A stretch of DNA of 40,373 nt from Saprolegnia diclina VS20. Taxonomy: Eukaryota > Oomycota > Saprolegniomycetes > Saprolegniales > Saprolegniaceae. The stretch is from NCBI RefSeq assembly GCF_000281045.1, contig NW_008246088.1:371685-412057 (forward strand). Direction: 5' to 3'. Under the pieces are notes generated by a model. It saw nothing but the letters and a program-made list of their open reading frames with translations, did no database searches and was not told where the DNA came from. Every line of letters begins with the position of its first letter. Within the stretch, counting starts at the first letter, position 1. This document shows positions 1 to 8,648 of this stretch, one piece after another. Position numbers and translations under genes: made by a program.

Positions 1-126
1 GGCATTTGGTAACCTCATGGGCGATCGCATGAGCTACTTGTACGCCATCGTCCTCTGCCGGCGGAAGATCGTTGTGAGTTGGTCAATATCCGTACTCAAG
101 TGCTTATCCGGAATTCACAAAGCAAG

Positions 127-671
127 ATGGACCCGATGCTGGCGTCGGCGATCGGGGGCATGCCCCCCATGGCGCAGATCCCGCAGATGTCGAGCATGAT
201 CCGCGAGTACGCCAACAAGCTCAACAAGACCGCGGTCGAGGCCAAGGCCAAGGCGCTCAAGTCCTCGATCGCGCTCCCGGCGCTGGCCAAGAAGCCTGCT
301 CCGCGCCTCGCCCTCGAGCAGCAGCTCTTTCTCCTCCGTACGTTCTATTCTGGCATGCTTGGGCTGATGCAGCCTATCTTGTGGACAGATAACGCGCACG
401 AGAAGGCTCGGGTAGGCACCTGGGACGTCAGCCAAGCGGCCTTCCACGACGCCAACATCCGCATGGACAACGTCAACGAGTCGCTCACGTACTCGTCCGA
501 GAACATCCAAGTACAATCATCGTCGCATGGCTGCGCTCATGCATCGTGTGCTAGGAGGCGATCCACGTCATGAAGAACGTCAGCCGTCATTTTCGAGAGC
601 TTGGCTCCAACATGTCGGACGACTTGTGCTTTTACAAAACCTCGGACAAGGCAAGTGGCACCGAGGCGTAA
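127..671 (+). CDS. Small three-exon protein of unknown function (149 aa)
   Basis: Exons 127-337, 389-510 and 555-671. Introns are 51 nt (GTACGT...ACAG) and 44 nt (GTACAA...CTAG). The joined frame is 450 nt and ends in TAA. I chose the ATG at 127 (MDPMLAS) because codon bias and a Met/Pro-rich N-terminus begin there; an in-frame ATG at 79 would add 16 residues. The product has a Met/Pro-rich start, a Lys/Ala-rich helix at about residues 35-58, then a helical, charged C-terminus containing SLTYSSENIQEAIHVMKNV. No signal peptide, TM segment or catalytic motif is visible. The heptad-like C-terminus could be a short coiled coil, as in small subunits of adaptor complexes, but I do not recognise a family. 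Intron 1 is in frame without a stop, so an unspliced reading would add 17 residues. Confidence 0.6.
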
Positions 672-740
672 AGACGGAACACGACAACCAAGCCGAGAGA
701 CCGAGTGTCTACATCCGTTGCGCTGCATGACCGTGCGCTA

Positions 741-914
741 CTAGTCCGGTACATGCGCCCATCGATAGAAGGCCCGGTTCGACTTGGTCGGTTGCCCGAC
801 CGTCCACACGTAGCCAGTCAACGCATCGCGAATTTCGTCACGGGCAGCACCATCCATGGCGCGAGGCGAGTACACGCGTAGGTACGCGATACCAGTGCGA
901 CGGAAGCATTCCAT
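741..914 (-). CDS. Doubtful small ORF, 57 aa
   Basis: ATG at 914 (MECFRRTGIAYLRVY) to TAG at 741, on the same strand as and 72 bp downstream of the M48 peptidase, and facing the small gene at 127-671. Codon use (third-position G/C, GAC/GCG/CGC) resembles the neighbouring real genes more than intergenic DNA. The peptide has mixed composition with aromatic residues near its end (YVWTV, FYRWAHV). No family is recognised. It could be a small gene, a terminal exon of a larger gene on this strand, or a chance frame in the peptidase 3' UTR. Confidence 0.3.
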   Translation of the reverse strand: MECFRRTGIAYLRVYSPRAMDGAARDEIRDALTGYVWTVGQPTKSNRAFYRWAHVPD

Positions 915-986
915 TAGGATAGGAGATGGACAGAGAGCAGTCGGTGTTTCTTATTCTTTTAAATATATAGGTAATAAATACAGCGC

Positions 987-1850
987 TTAGAGCACCTTGG
1001 CGCACACAAGGTCGAGACCGCTTTTGAGCGTCTGCGAGAACCAGCTGCAAAAGATGCACGCGTGGTCGTGCTCGTCGCACTGCATGTGCTCCAAGTGGTG
1101 GATCCGGGTCGTGAGCCACGGGTGCGACGTGTCGCCGAGGTAGTTGCCGTCCTCCGTGATCATGCGCGTGTCAAAATACGTACGTAGAAAGCAGTTGCGG
1201 ACGCGCGACCGCTCGAACGTCGAGAGACCACCGGACCGGAAGCGCTGGCCGAGCGACGCCGCGAGATGGTCGGCTTCGTGCTCCATGTCCCACGAGAGAT
1301 AGAGGCCACCAAACACGACGAGGCCAAAGCCGAGCACCGCGCCGAGGAGCTTGTTGGGCACCTTGGTCGCGAGCGCATAGCTGCCAAACATGGACGCCGG
1401 GATGAACGACGTCATCTTGAGCGAGTGGTTGTTGGCAATGTGGGCGCACTCGTGCGCAAGGATAAACTCGACCTCGTCGCGTGCGGGGTCGGCCTCGAGG
1501 TCTGTGATCGTGCTCTCGGCCGACGGCGCCTGGTGGAAGCCGCGGTAGATGGACTCGGAGATCCAAATGGCCGACTGTCCAAACACATCGGCACCCAGCG
1601 CGCCGCCACCTTCGCCGCCGGCCTGGTCGACCAGCACGCGGATGTGCTCGGGGTGGCGCACGCCGAGCTGCGTGGCGATCGACCGCGCCGTCTGAAGAAA
1701 CGTATCGGTCTCGTCGAGTTCCTTGGTGGATTCGGCGCCAATGGCCTTGCGGGCGAGGCGCGAGTGGGGCAGCGCGACCGGGAAGGTGGCCGAGAGGAAC
1801 ATGGTGGTGGCACAGCCGCAGAGGACGCGGCGCAGGTACAGCGATGACAT
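987..1850 (-). CDS. M48-family zinc metallopeptidase (Ste24/OMA1-like), 287 aa
   Basis: Single exon. The HExxH zinc site is HECAH at about residue 132, and the third-ligand motif ExxxD is EHEAD at about residue 187. A hydrophobic stretch (LLGAVLGFGLVVFGGLYL, about 167-185) lies between them, the usual M48 layout where a membrane helix sits next to the active site. The N-terminus (MSSLYLRRVLCGC...) is basic and hydrophobic, so it may be an organelle presequence or signal anchor. I chose the ATG at 1850; a start at 1931 in the same frame would add 27 residues of weak coding character. The length suits compact M48 enzymes such as OMA1 relatives rather than the multi-TM CAAX protease Ste24. Proteolysis of membrane or misfolded proteins is expected from the family; the substrate is unknown. 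The Cys/His-rich tail (HMQCDEHDHACIFCSW) is unusual and might bind metal or form disulfides. Confidence 0.85.
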   Translation of the reverse strand: MSSLYLRRVLCGCATTMFLSATFPVALPHSRLARKAIGAESTKELDETDTFLQTARSIATQLGVRHPEHIRVLVDQAGGEGGGALGADVFGQSAIWISESIYRGFHQAPSAESTITDLEADPARDEVEFILAHECAHIANNHSLKMTSFIPASMFGSYALATKVPNKLLGAVLGFGLVVFGGLYLSWDMEHEADHLAASLGQRFRSGGLSTFERSRVRNCFLRTYFDTRMITEDGNYLGDTSHPWLTTRIHHLEHMQCDEHDHACIFCSWFSQTLKSGLDLVCAKVL

Positions 1851-2876
1851 ACGACCGCCAAGGAAAATGGAAAACTGAGATCCTGGTCCAGCTGAGATCG
1901 AAGCGACGCATCTCTTTGCGTCGAGTCGCATGATCTATGCGATTCATCTGTGAGCAAACACAAAGATCACGCGGGACATGCCTAATTAGGTCTCTATTTC
2001 GGATACATCCGATTTCAAAAGCGGACTGCAGGGCGTTGCTGTTGGACAGGACCAGAGGCTAAATGCACGCCACTTCAAGTTCGTTTGGGACGTCAACGAT
2101 TGCATGGAAGCGCGCAGCTTCAGGGTACCGGCAAGCCGCGGCTTTGTCCCGTAGAGGATGTACTCTCTCAGAGGCCAGTGTGGCTTGGATCCGCCCATAC
2201 TAGCTGATTCGAGGATGAAGAGTCGAAGATGACATGAAGAAGCGAGGATATTTCGAAGGCCCATCAAGCCATGGCGTTTTGTCATTTCGTGGAAGATGGA
2301 GCGTATATCCATGGAAGCGCCCAACAGGCCAATGATGTGGGCGTCAGGCCCATGCCATCAGCTTCCGCAATCATACTAGCGCGTCGTTGATTACACTTGC
2401 ATATTCGCAATCGACTGTTGTACCAATAGTCTGGGAAGGAGCTATGCATGGACCTTTGGTCAGCCGTTCGCACAAGCTTTTGGTCGGCCATTGCCACAAG
2501 AAGGATGCAACAAATACGGTCGGTCGACTGTTGCTCTGAACCCCGAGCCACTTGGTTCGTGGAGGCATTGCCAACCGCGAGGACCTTGCCCTTGAATGCT
2601 GCGAATCTCATCCCATGACATGATACATTAAAATAGCACCTACAAAAAAAAGGGTAATATTTTAAAACAAAAATAGGCTGACGTTTCACATTTTGACCTT
2701 ATTCAAGAGTCTACCTTGGCATTTGTATGCCCTGTTCATGTAGGACATATCCTAGTTAAAATAGAATTCGGAGGTGGTGGCAGTGCGACCTCTGAAATCC
2801 CATGTATAAATTGTGGGGAAGTTCTCCGTGAATTTAGGAGAAAGAATTCGGGACGCTCAACGGACGTTTGCCGCCC
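1851..2876. other. Intergenic, about 1 kb, lower GC
   Basis: This separates the divergently transcribed M48 gene and trehalose gene, so both promoters should lie here. From about 2000 to 2820 the DNA is visibly poorer in GC than its surroundings, and the minus-strand frames open across it lack the codon bias of real genes. I see no repeat structure, hairpin or protein motif that identifies it. It may be decayed inserted DNA. Confidence 0.5.
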
Positions 2877-5800
2877 ATGTCCGCGCCGATGCATGGGGAC
2901 GCGGAAGGGGCCATGGACGCCGAGGTAGACATGTTCATGGAGCCGGTATCCGACAGAGGAAGCCTCTCGCATGTGGGCTCGGCCAGCTCGATCGGCTCGG
3001 CGGGACGAGGCAAGAAGGCCATACCCCGCCTGGACCTCCCGCGCGACGACGACGCGCTCCTCGATGACGGGGACGTCAACGCGGGCACGTATACGCGCGT
3101 CCATCTCCGCGTCCGCGCCGAGACGCGCCTTGGCGAAGAGCTGCATTGCTCTGGCGCATCGTACACGATGGGCCAGTACAACCCGAGCGAGAGCATTGAA
3201 CTAGTGACGACGCCCGAGGACTACCCGATTTGGCGGACGTCCAAGCCGCTCATTTTGCCGCGCGGGATCGCTCATAGGTATATGTACGCGCTCTTCCTCG
3301 GCGGCGCCTTCTCCAAGTGGGAGCAGATCGACCACGACCGCGTGATCGTGCCCGAGGGCCGCGAGATGACGATCGCCGAGGACTTTGGCACGTACGACCC
3401 CAACAGCGTGCTCCAGCGGACGTCGGAAATCCACAACCGGAGCATTGTGTACATGCGCAAGGTTCTCACGCACAGCGCCAAGCAAGCGCAGATCACGGGC
3501 AAGGTCGACGTCAAGGGCCTTGTTGCGTCGGCCATGCAGCGCTCGTCGTCCGTGCTGCGATTTCGCCAAGGTGGCACAAAGGAAAAGATGCAACCGCGCT
3601 TCAAGCGCCACGCGTCGTCGAACTACAAGCCGAACGAAGACGCGACGCTCTTCCTCATCTGCTACCACCTGCCGATCCATCTCCACAAGATTGACGGGAC
3701 GTGGCACGCCGAGTGGGACAAGGACAGCTTGATTGCTCGCTCGGAAGGCACGATTGCGCAGAGCATGAACGTCAAGTGGGTCGGCTGCGTCGCGATGGAG
3801 TACCAAGGGTCTCCGATGACGGACGATGACATTGCCGAGATCACGGAGCTCCTCACGGCCATGGACGCGCACGCGGTCTTTATCAGCCCCGAGGTCGCGG
3901 CCGACCACTACCAAGGGTACTGCAAGTCGAAGCTGTGGCCGATGTTCCACAACGTCGACATTCTCGACATTTACTCGTCGGTGTGGGACGACGGCGAGTA
4001 CACGAGCGGGAAGGAAGAGAAGAACAACGGGCGCTGGTGGGCAGCCTACAACAAGGTCAACCAGTGCATTGCGCAGGCCGTCGCGGACCTCTGCAAGCCC
4101 AAGGACATTCTCTGGGTGCACGACTACCACCTTTTACTGATGCCCAAGCTCGTCGTCGACTATTGCAAGGTCCAAGAGAAGCCGCGGCCACAGATTGTCT
4201 TCTTCCTGCACGTGCCCTTTCCTACGTCCGAGATCTTTCGCGAGCTCTCGAACGGCACGGCGCTGCTCGAAGGCGTCCTCGAAGTCGACGTTGTCGGCTT
4301 CCACACGTTTGACCACGCGCGCCACTTCCTCAATGCGTGCAAGCGCTTCCTCGGACTCACGTACCAGTCGCGCTGTGGCGTGAACCTCGGCGTCGACTAC
4401 AAGGGCCGGAACGTTGTCATCACGATCAGCCACGTGGGCATTGAGAAGGAGATCATCCGCCAAGCGCTCATGAACCCGGAGGTGCAAGCGGCGGCCGCCG
4501 CGCTGCGTGAGAAGCACAAGGGCAAGCAGCTCATTGCGGGCATTGACCCGTGCCAGCGTCTCAGCGGCATCCCGCTCAAGCTGCTCGCGTTTGAGCAGTT
4601 TTTCAGCATGTGCACCAACCTCAAGGAGAAGCTCGTGCTCGTTCAGCGCTGTCACTTTTCGACGGCGCGCCTTGGCGACGAAGAGTATTCGAGCCACGAG
4701 ATTCGCGAGCTCGTCCAGCGCATCAAGACGTCACACGGCGACGTCATTGACTATGAAGAAACCGAGCGGCCGCTCGGGCTCCACGACCGCGTCGCGCTCT
4801 GGCTGGCCTGCGACATTCTCATGGTGACGTCGATTCGCGGCGGTCTCAACTTGTACCCGCTCGAGTACGTCTTTGCGAAGGGCGCCTTGCCAGGCAGCAA
4901 AGCCGGCGTCGTGATTCTGAGCGAGTTTTCCGGCTGCTGCTGCGTCCTCAACGGCGGTTTGCGCGTGAACCCGTGGAACATTTCCGAGGTTGTCAACTCG
5001 CTGGACCGCGCGATCAACATGAGCGACGAGGAGCGCATGGGGCGGCGCGCGCGCGACTTGCCGTACATTACGAGCCAGCCGTCATCCAACTGGACGCGTC
5101 AAGTGCTCGCGATTTTGCAAGAGTGCAGCGAGGAAGACGACGACACGAGCAGCCTCGACTTTCAGAAACTGGACGTAACCAAGGTCCAGCACGCGTACAA
5201 GACGTCGCGGCGCCGCGTGTTTTTGCTGGATTACGGCGGCACGATCATTTCGCGCGAAAACATCTCGATGTACATGAAGAAGGACTTTACGGCGGTCACG
5301 GGCAAGATTCCGACGTCGCGCATGATGGCGTCGCTCCAAAAGCTGTGTGCGGACCCGAACAACACGGTTTTCATCATCTCGGGCGTGAGCCAAGTCAACT
5401 TGACCAACATCCTCGGGCACATTGACGGGCTCGGGCTCGCGGCCGACAATGGCGCACTCTTTTCGTGGGCGCGCTCGATTCGCTTTGGGACGGCGAAAGA
5501 AGGTACCGTTTTCACTTTGCAAGCAACGTATTGATGTTCCTTTGCTAGATACGCACTACCAGCCCAAGGACGCGACAGTCGACAGCAGCGACGAGGCGGA
5601 CAGCTCGTCGTCGCGGTCGTGGTTCCACCACCGTGTCGAGTTTGATTGGCAGCCGATCCGCGAGATTGTCGACCCGATTTTGCGCACGTACCTCTCGCGC
5701 ACGAATGGCAGCGTGATCCGGTACATGGACCAAGGCATTGCGTGGAACTTTCGGTCGACGGACCCCGAGTGGGGGCTCATCCAAGCCAACTCGCTTCAAA

Positions 5801-6222
5801 CGGACCTCGAAGAAGTCATCAAGGACCTGCCAATCACGATCGTGCGTAAGAAGGGCCTCCTCGAGATTGTCCCCGAGGGTCTCAACAAGGGCGTGGTCGC
5901 GCGCCATATTCTCTCGAGCGACGCGGAGCTGCACCGCGGCCACCCGGACTTTATCTTTTGCATTGGCGACGACACGACGGACGAGAGCATGTTCAAGTGC
6001 ATATACGAGTACTACGCCGAGCGGTCGGAAGAGAGCGTGCACGGCCAAGCGTCAATGCTACACGCCGCAAACGACGCCGATGACGGGCGCCTCCACATCA
6101 CCGGTTCGCTCCAGCACGTGTTTACGTGCACGGTCGGGAAGAAGCCGAGCAACGCGCATCTGTACATGAACAACGTGGACGACGTCGAGAACCTCTTGTA
6201 CTCGCTCGGGCACCCGGCATAA
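2877..6222 (+). CDS. Trehalose-6-phosphate synthase/phosphatase-like protein with N-terminal CBM20 (1099 aa)
   Basis: Exons 2877-5502 and 5549-6222 (46-nt intron, GTACCG...CTAG); the join restores one 3300-nt frame. Order: disordered acidic N-terminus; CBM20 starch-binding domain at about 75-170 (VHLRVRAE ... PIWRTSKPLILPRG ... ALFLGGAFSKWE); GT20 synthase-like domain at about 255-730 (MNVKWVGC, ILWVHDYHLL, FFLHVPFPTSE, GGLNLYPLEY); HAD phosphatase-like domain at about 780-1090 (LLDYGGT, IISGVS, CIGDDTTDESMF). The fusion normally converts UDP-glucose plus glucose-6-phosphate to trehalose-6-phosphate and then trehalose, in the cytosol. Key residues deviate: the loop that carries catalytic Arg and Lys in active GT20 enzymes reads IDPCQRLSGIPLK, the N-terminal VSNR-like motif reads ICYHLP, and the HAD DxD reads DYG. 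It therefore resembles plant class II TPS proteins, which are mostly regulatory. The family call is firm; activity is doubtful. The ATG at 2877 is the first in frame before the CBM20. Confidence 0.93.
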
Positions 6223-6260
6223 GGTAGTCGTATGTGGATATATAATCGTATATAGTTTTC

Positions 6261-7991
6261 TTACGGCTGGATCTCGATGAGCATGAGCATGCCGGCGTCC
6301 GAGTGCCCGAGGATGTGGCAGTGCGCGGCGATGAGCCCCGTGAAGTCGACGGGCCGGAACCGGATCGTGACGTTGCCACCGAACGGCAAGGTGATGGTGT
6401 CGCGCCAGTCGCCAATCGAGTGGTCAAGCCCGTTGCCGTGCGACGCGCTCACAATCTGGAACGGGTTGGTGTGGATGTGGAACGGGTGGTTCTTCTCTTC
6501 AGACGAGAGCACGTTCTCGAGCGTCCACTCGTAGAGCTGCCCGAGCTTCATCTGGTAGCGCACGGTCGGGTCAAAGAGCATCCCGTTCATGTAGTACGTC
6601 TTGTACGTGGCGCCATCCCGCACCGCCGGTGGCCCCGACGAAAAGCTGACGTGGAAGCGCTCAATGGTTTCGTCCGACTCGGTGATACCGCGGAGATCCC
6701 GCAGCGTATTGCTCCGAGGCAACGTGAGTGCTGGCACGGACGCGGACGTTGCGCGGACGTCAAAGACACCAAGGACACCGTGGTAGACATCGGTGAGGCG
6801 GCCCATGTAAGCAGCGCTTTTGCTGTGCGGCGACGACACGAACGGAAAGAGACCCATTGGACGACCTACGCAGCATCATTGGTGGGGACAGCGTCAGAAG
6901 ATGACGGTACCGTGCAGGTGGCACTGCACTGTGAATGCGACGCGGGCGCCCGGCGAGACGATGATGAATTCGGGTTTGGTTTCAGCGGGCGGGAAGACAT
7001 CCTTTGCAAACACCTCGACGTCGCAGCCGGGCACGGACAGCTCCAGAATCTGCGTCGGACCGGCGTTGATGAGCCGAAAGAGCTTGCGCTCGCCGTCCAA
7101 AAGCGTCATGCGCGGGTGGTACTGGCCGTTGACTGTGTAGAACGACGGGTACGACGTCGCTGGGGCGCTAAAGCGCGGCTGGTAGTCGGGAAACGCGTCC
7201 GAGACGCGCTTGTGGCTCATGTTGGTGAGCTGCACGTCCATGGGCAGCGTGCTCTTGGAGACGTTGGCGGCGCCAATTAGGTTGCCAAGCATGCCGCCTT
7301 TGAAGCCGTACGCTTGCAGCACGAGGACGTTGTCGACCTCGTCGACGCTGTCTTGGATCGAGATGGCGCCGACCATGCCACCGCCCATTTGCAAAAACAC
7401 CGACCCGTGGTGGTGCGGGTGGTAGTGGTACACGCCGAGCGGGTGGTCGTTTGGGATCTTGACGATGACCTCCATCGACTCGCCCGGCTTGAGCGCCCGC
7501 AGGACGTTGTCGGCGACGCCCGACGGCGACACGTGCATGCCGTGAAAGTGAATGTTGGTCGTGTTCGGGTCCCGCAGCGTGTTCATGTGCAGTCCCTCGG
7601 ACGGTGCGTCCGCCTCGAGCTGGTTGATGAGAGTGATGCGCAGCGTGTCACCCGGCTTGGCGCAGAGCGTCGGACCCGGAAAGAGGCCATTGTAGCTGCG
7701 CGTTGTGAACGCGACCGGCCCGTTTGTAAAGCGCGTCGCTTGGACCGTGAGCGTGATCTCGAGCACACCATTGTGGCTCTTGTATACCGGCGGCGATGGC
7801 AGCGGCGGAAGGTCCCGCGCCAGCGCCAGGAGCGACGCCGAGGTAAAGTTCTGCACGACGGGCGTGTTGTAGGCCGCGAGGTCGAGGTGCGGATACAGGA
7901 CGTAGAGCGTGCCAACGCAGAGCGCAGAGAGGAGCGCGAGGAAGACGCGGAACGGGTCCTTGCGCTCGCTGATCTCGATGGCGCCGTACAT
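6261..7991 (-). CDS. Membrane-anchored multicopper oxidase, copy 1 (561 aa)
   Basis: Exons 7991-6911 and 6865-6261, with a 45-nt intron (GTACCG...GTAG) between CHLHG and RPMG. All four copper motifs are present: HFHGMH (about 150), HYHPHHHG (about 190), HPFHIH (about 490) and HCHILGHSDAGM (about 542), the last with a Met at the axial type-1 copper position. A short cytosolic start (MYGAIEISERKD) precedes one hydrophobic segment (VFLALLSALCVGTLYVL), which suggests a type II signal anchor with the catalytic domain outside the cell or in the secretory lumen. N-glycosylation sequons occur (NFTS, NTTN, NVTI). The family oxidises phenols or Fe(II) using O2; the substrate cannot be told from sequence. 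It is a tandem, same-strand duplicate of the gene at 8649-10361, with the intron in the identical position. CCAAT boxes lie about 85-110 bp upstream. Confidence 0.92.
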
Positions 7992-8073
7992 GGCAAAAGG
8001 CAAAGTGAAGCGTATCTTAGTCTTATTGCGAAATTCGAATCCCTGTCGAAGGCGCCTGGCTTCGCCTTTTTAG

Positions 8074-8104
8074 CCAATCGGCGCATTTGGCGGTTTCCAA
8101 TTGG
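8074..8104. promoter_or_regulatory. CCAAT boxes upstream of oxidase copy 1
   Basis: CCAAT at 8074-8078 and the palindromic CCAATTGG at 8097-8104, about 83-113 bp before the ATG at 7991. This is the usual distance for NF-Y-type sites. A functional role is inferred. Confidence 0.4.
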
Positions 8105-8648
8105 CCGACGCGCGGCTTTTCGAGCGCGGGTGGTGCATGGAAGCGACAGCACCGACCACCTTGCCGCAAGCGCGTGATATGCAACGCATCTCAAACGGTG
8201 TGATCACTGGCTCGCGTCGCATGACTAATAGGTGCATTGCTAGTACACACAATATGTATAACAATACTTGGAATACTGCAAGGCGGGAGCGCCTTCGGTT
8301 GAAGCTGGCGCCAAGAGTAGCTGTGGCGCCAGCTTCAACGAGAAACGCAGCAATGTTGTTGATTCGGTTGAAAAGACTGCAGCCACGAATACATGTGGAT
8401 TGATGGCTCGCTGCTATCAGCTTTGGTGGCAGAGCAAGTCGCAGAGGCGATAGCCATCGCACCTAACACCAACGACGCACCTGTGTTGACGACAACTAAC
8501 TACTACATATAAGATAGTATCGGTACAACTTCTAGTAAATCGCACGACATTCGGTCAACTTCGTGGCATCGACTGCTCCAAGAGCACTCTGGGTTGCCCG
8601 TACAGTCAAATAAGAGCCGTGTTGGACGGTTAGATAATAAAAAGGGGA
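8105..8648. other. Intergenic between the tandem oxidases
   Basis: Carries the distal promoter of copy 1 and the 3' flank of copy 2. It has a 15-bp perfect hairpin at 8298-8339 and an AT-rich tail at about 8500-8640. No convincing coding frame is seen. Confidence 0.5.
8298..8339. repeat. Perfect 15-bp inverted repeat, 12-nt loop
   Basis: Arms GTTGAAGCTGGCGCC (8298-8312) and GGCGCCAGCTTCAAC (8325-8339) are exact reverse complements, with loop 8313-8324. It lies about 310 bp upstream of oxidase copy 1 and about 310 bp beyond the end of copy 2. No poly-T follows, so it is not a simple terminator. Confidence 0.85.

Noticed and set aside
2282-2689. 135-codon minus-strand frame in the low-GC gap
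   Set aside because: Codon use is unlike local genes and no motif is present; it overlaps another equally open frame.
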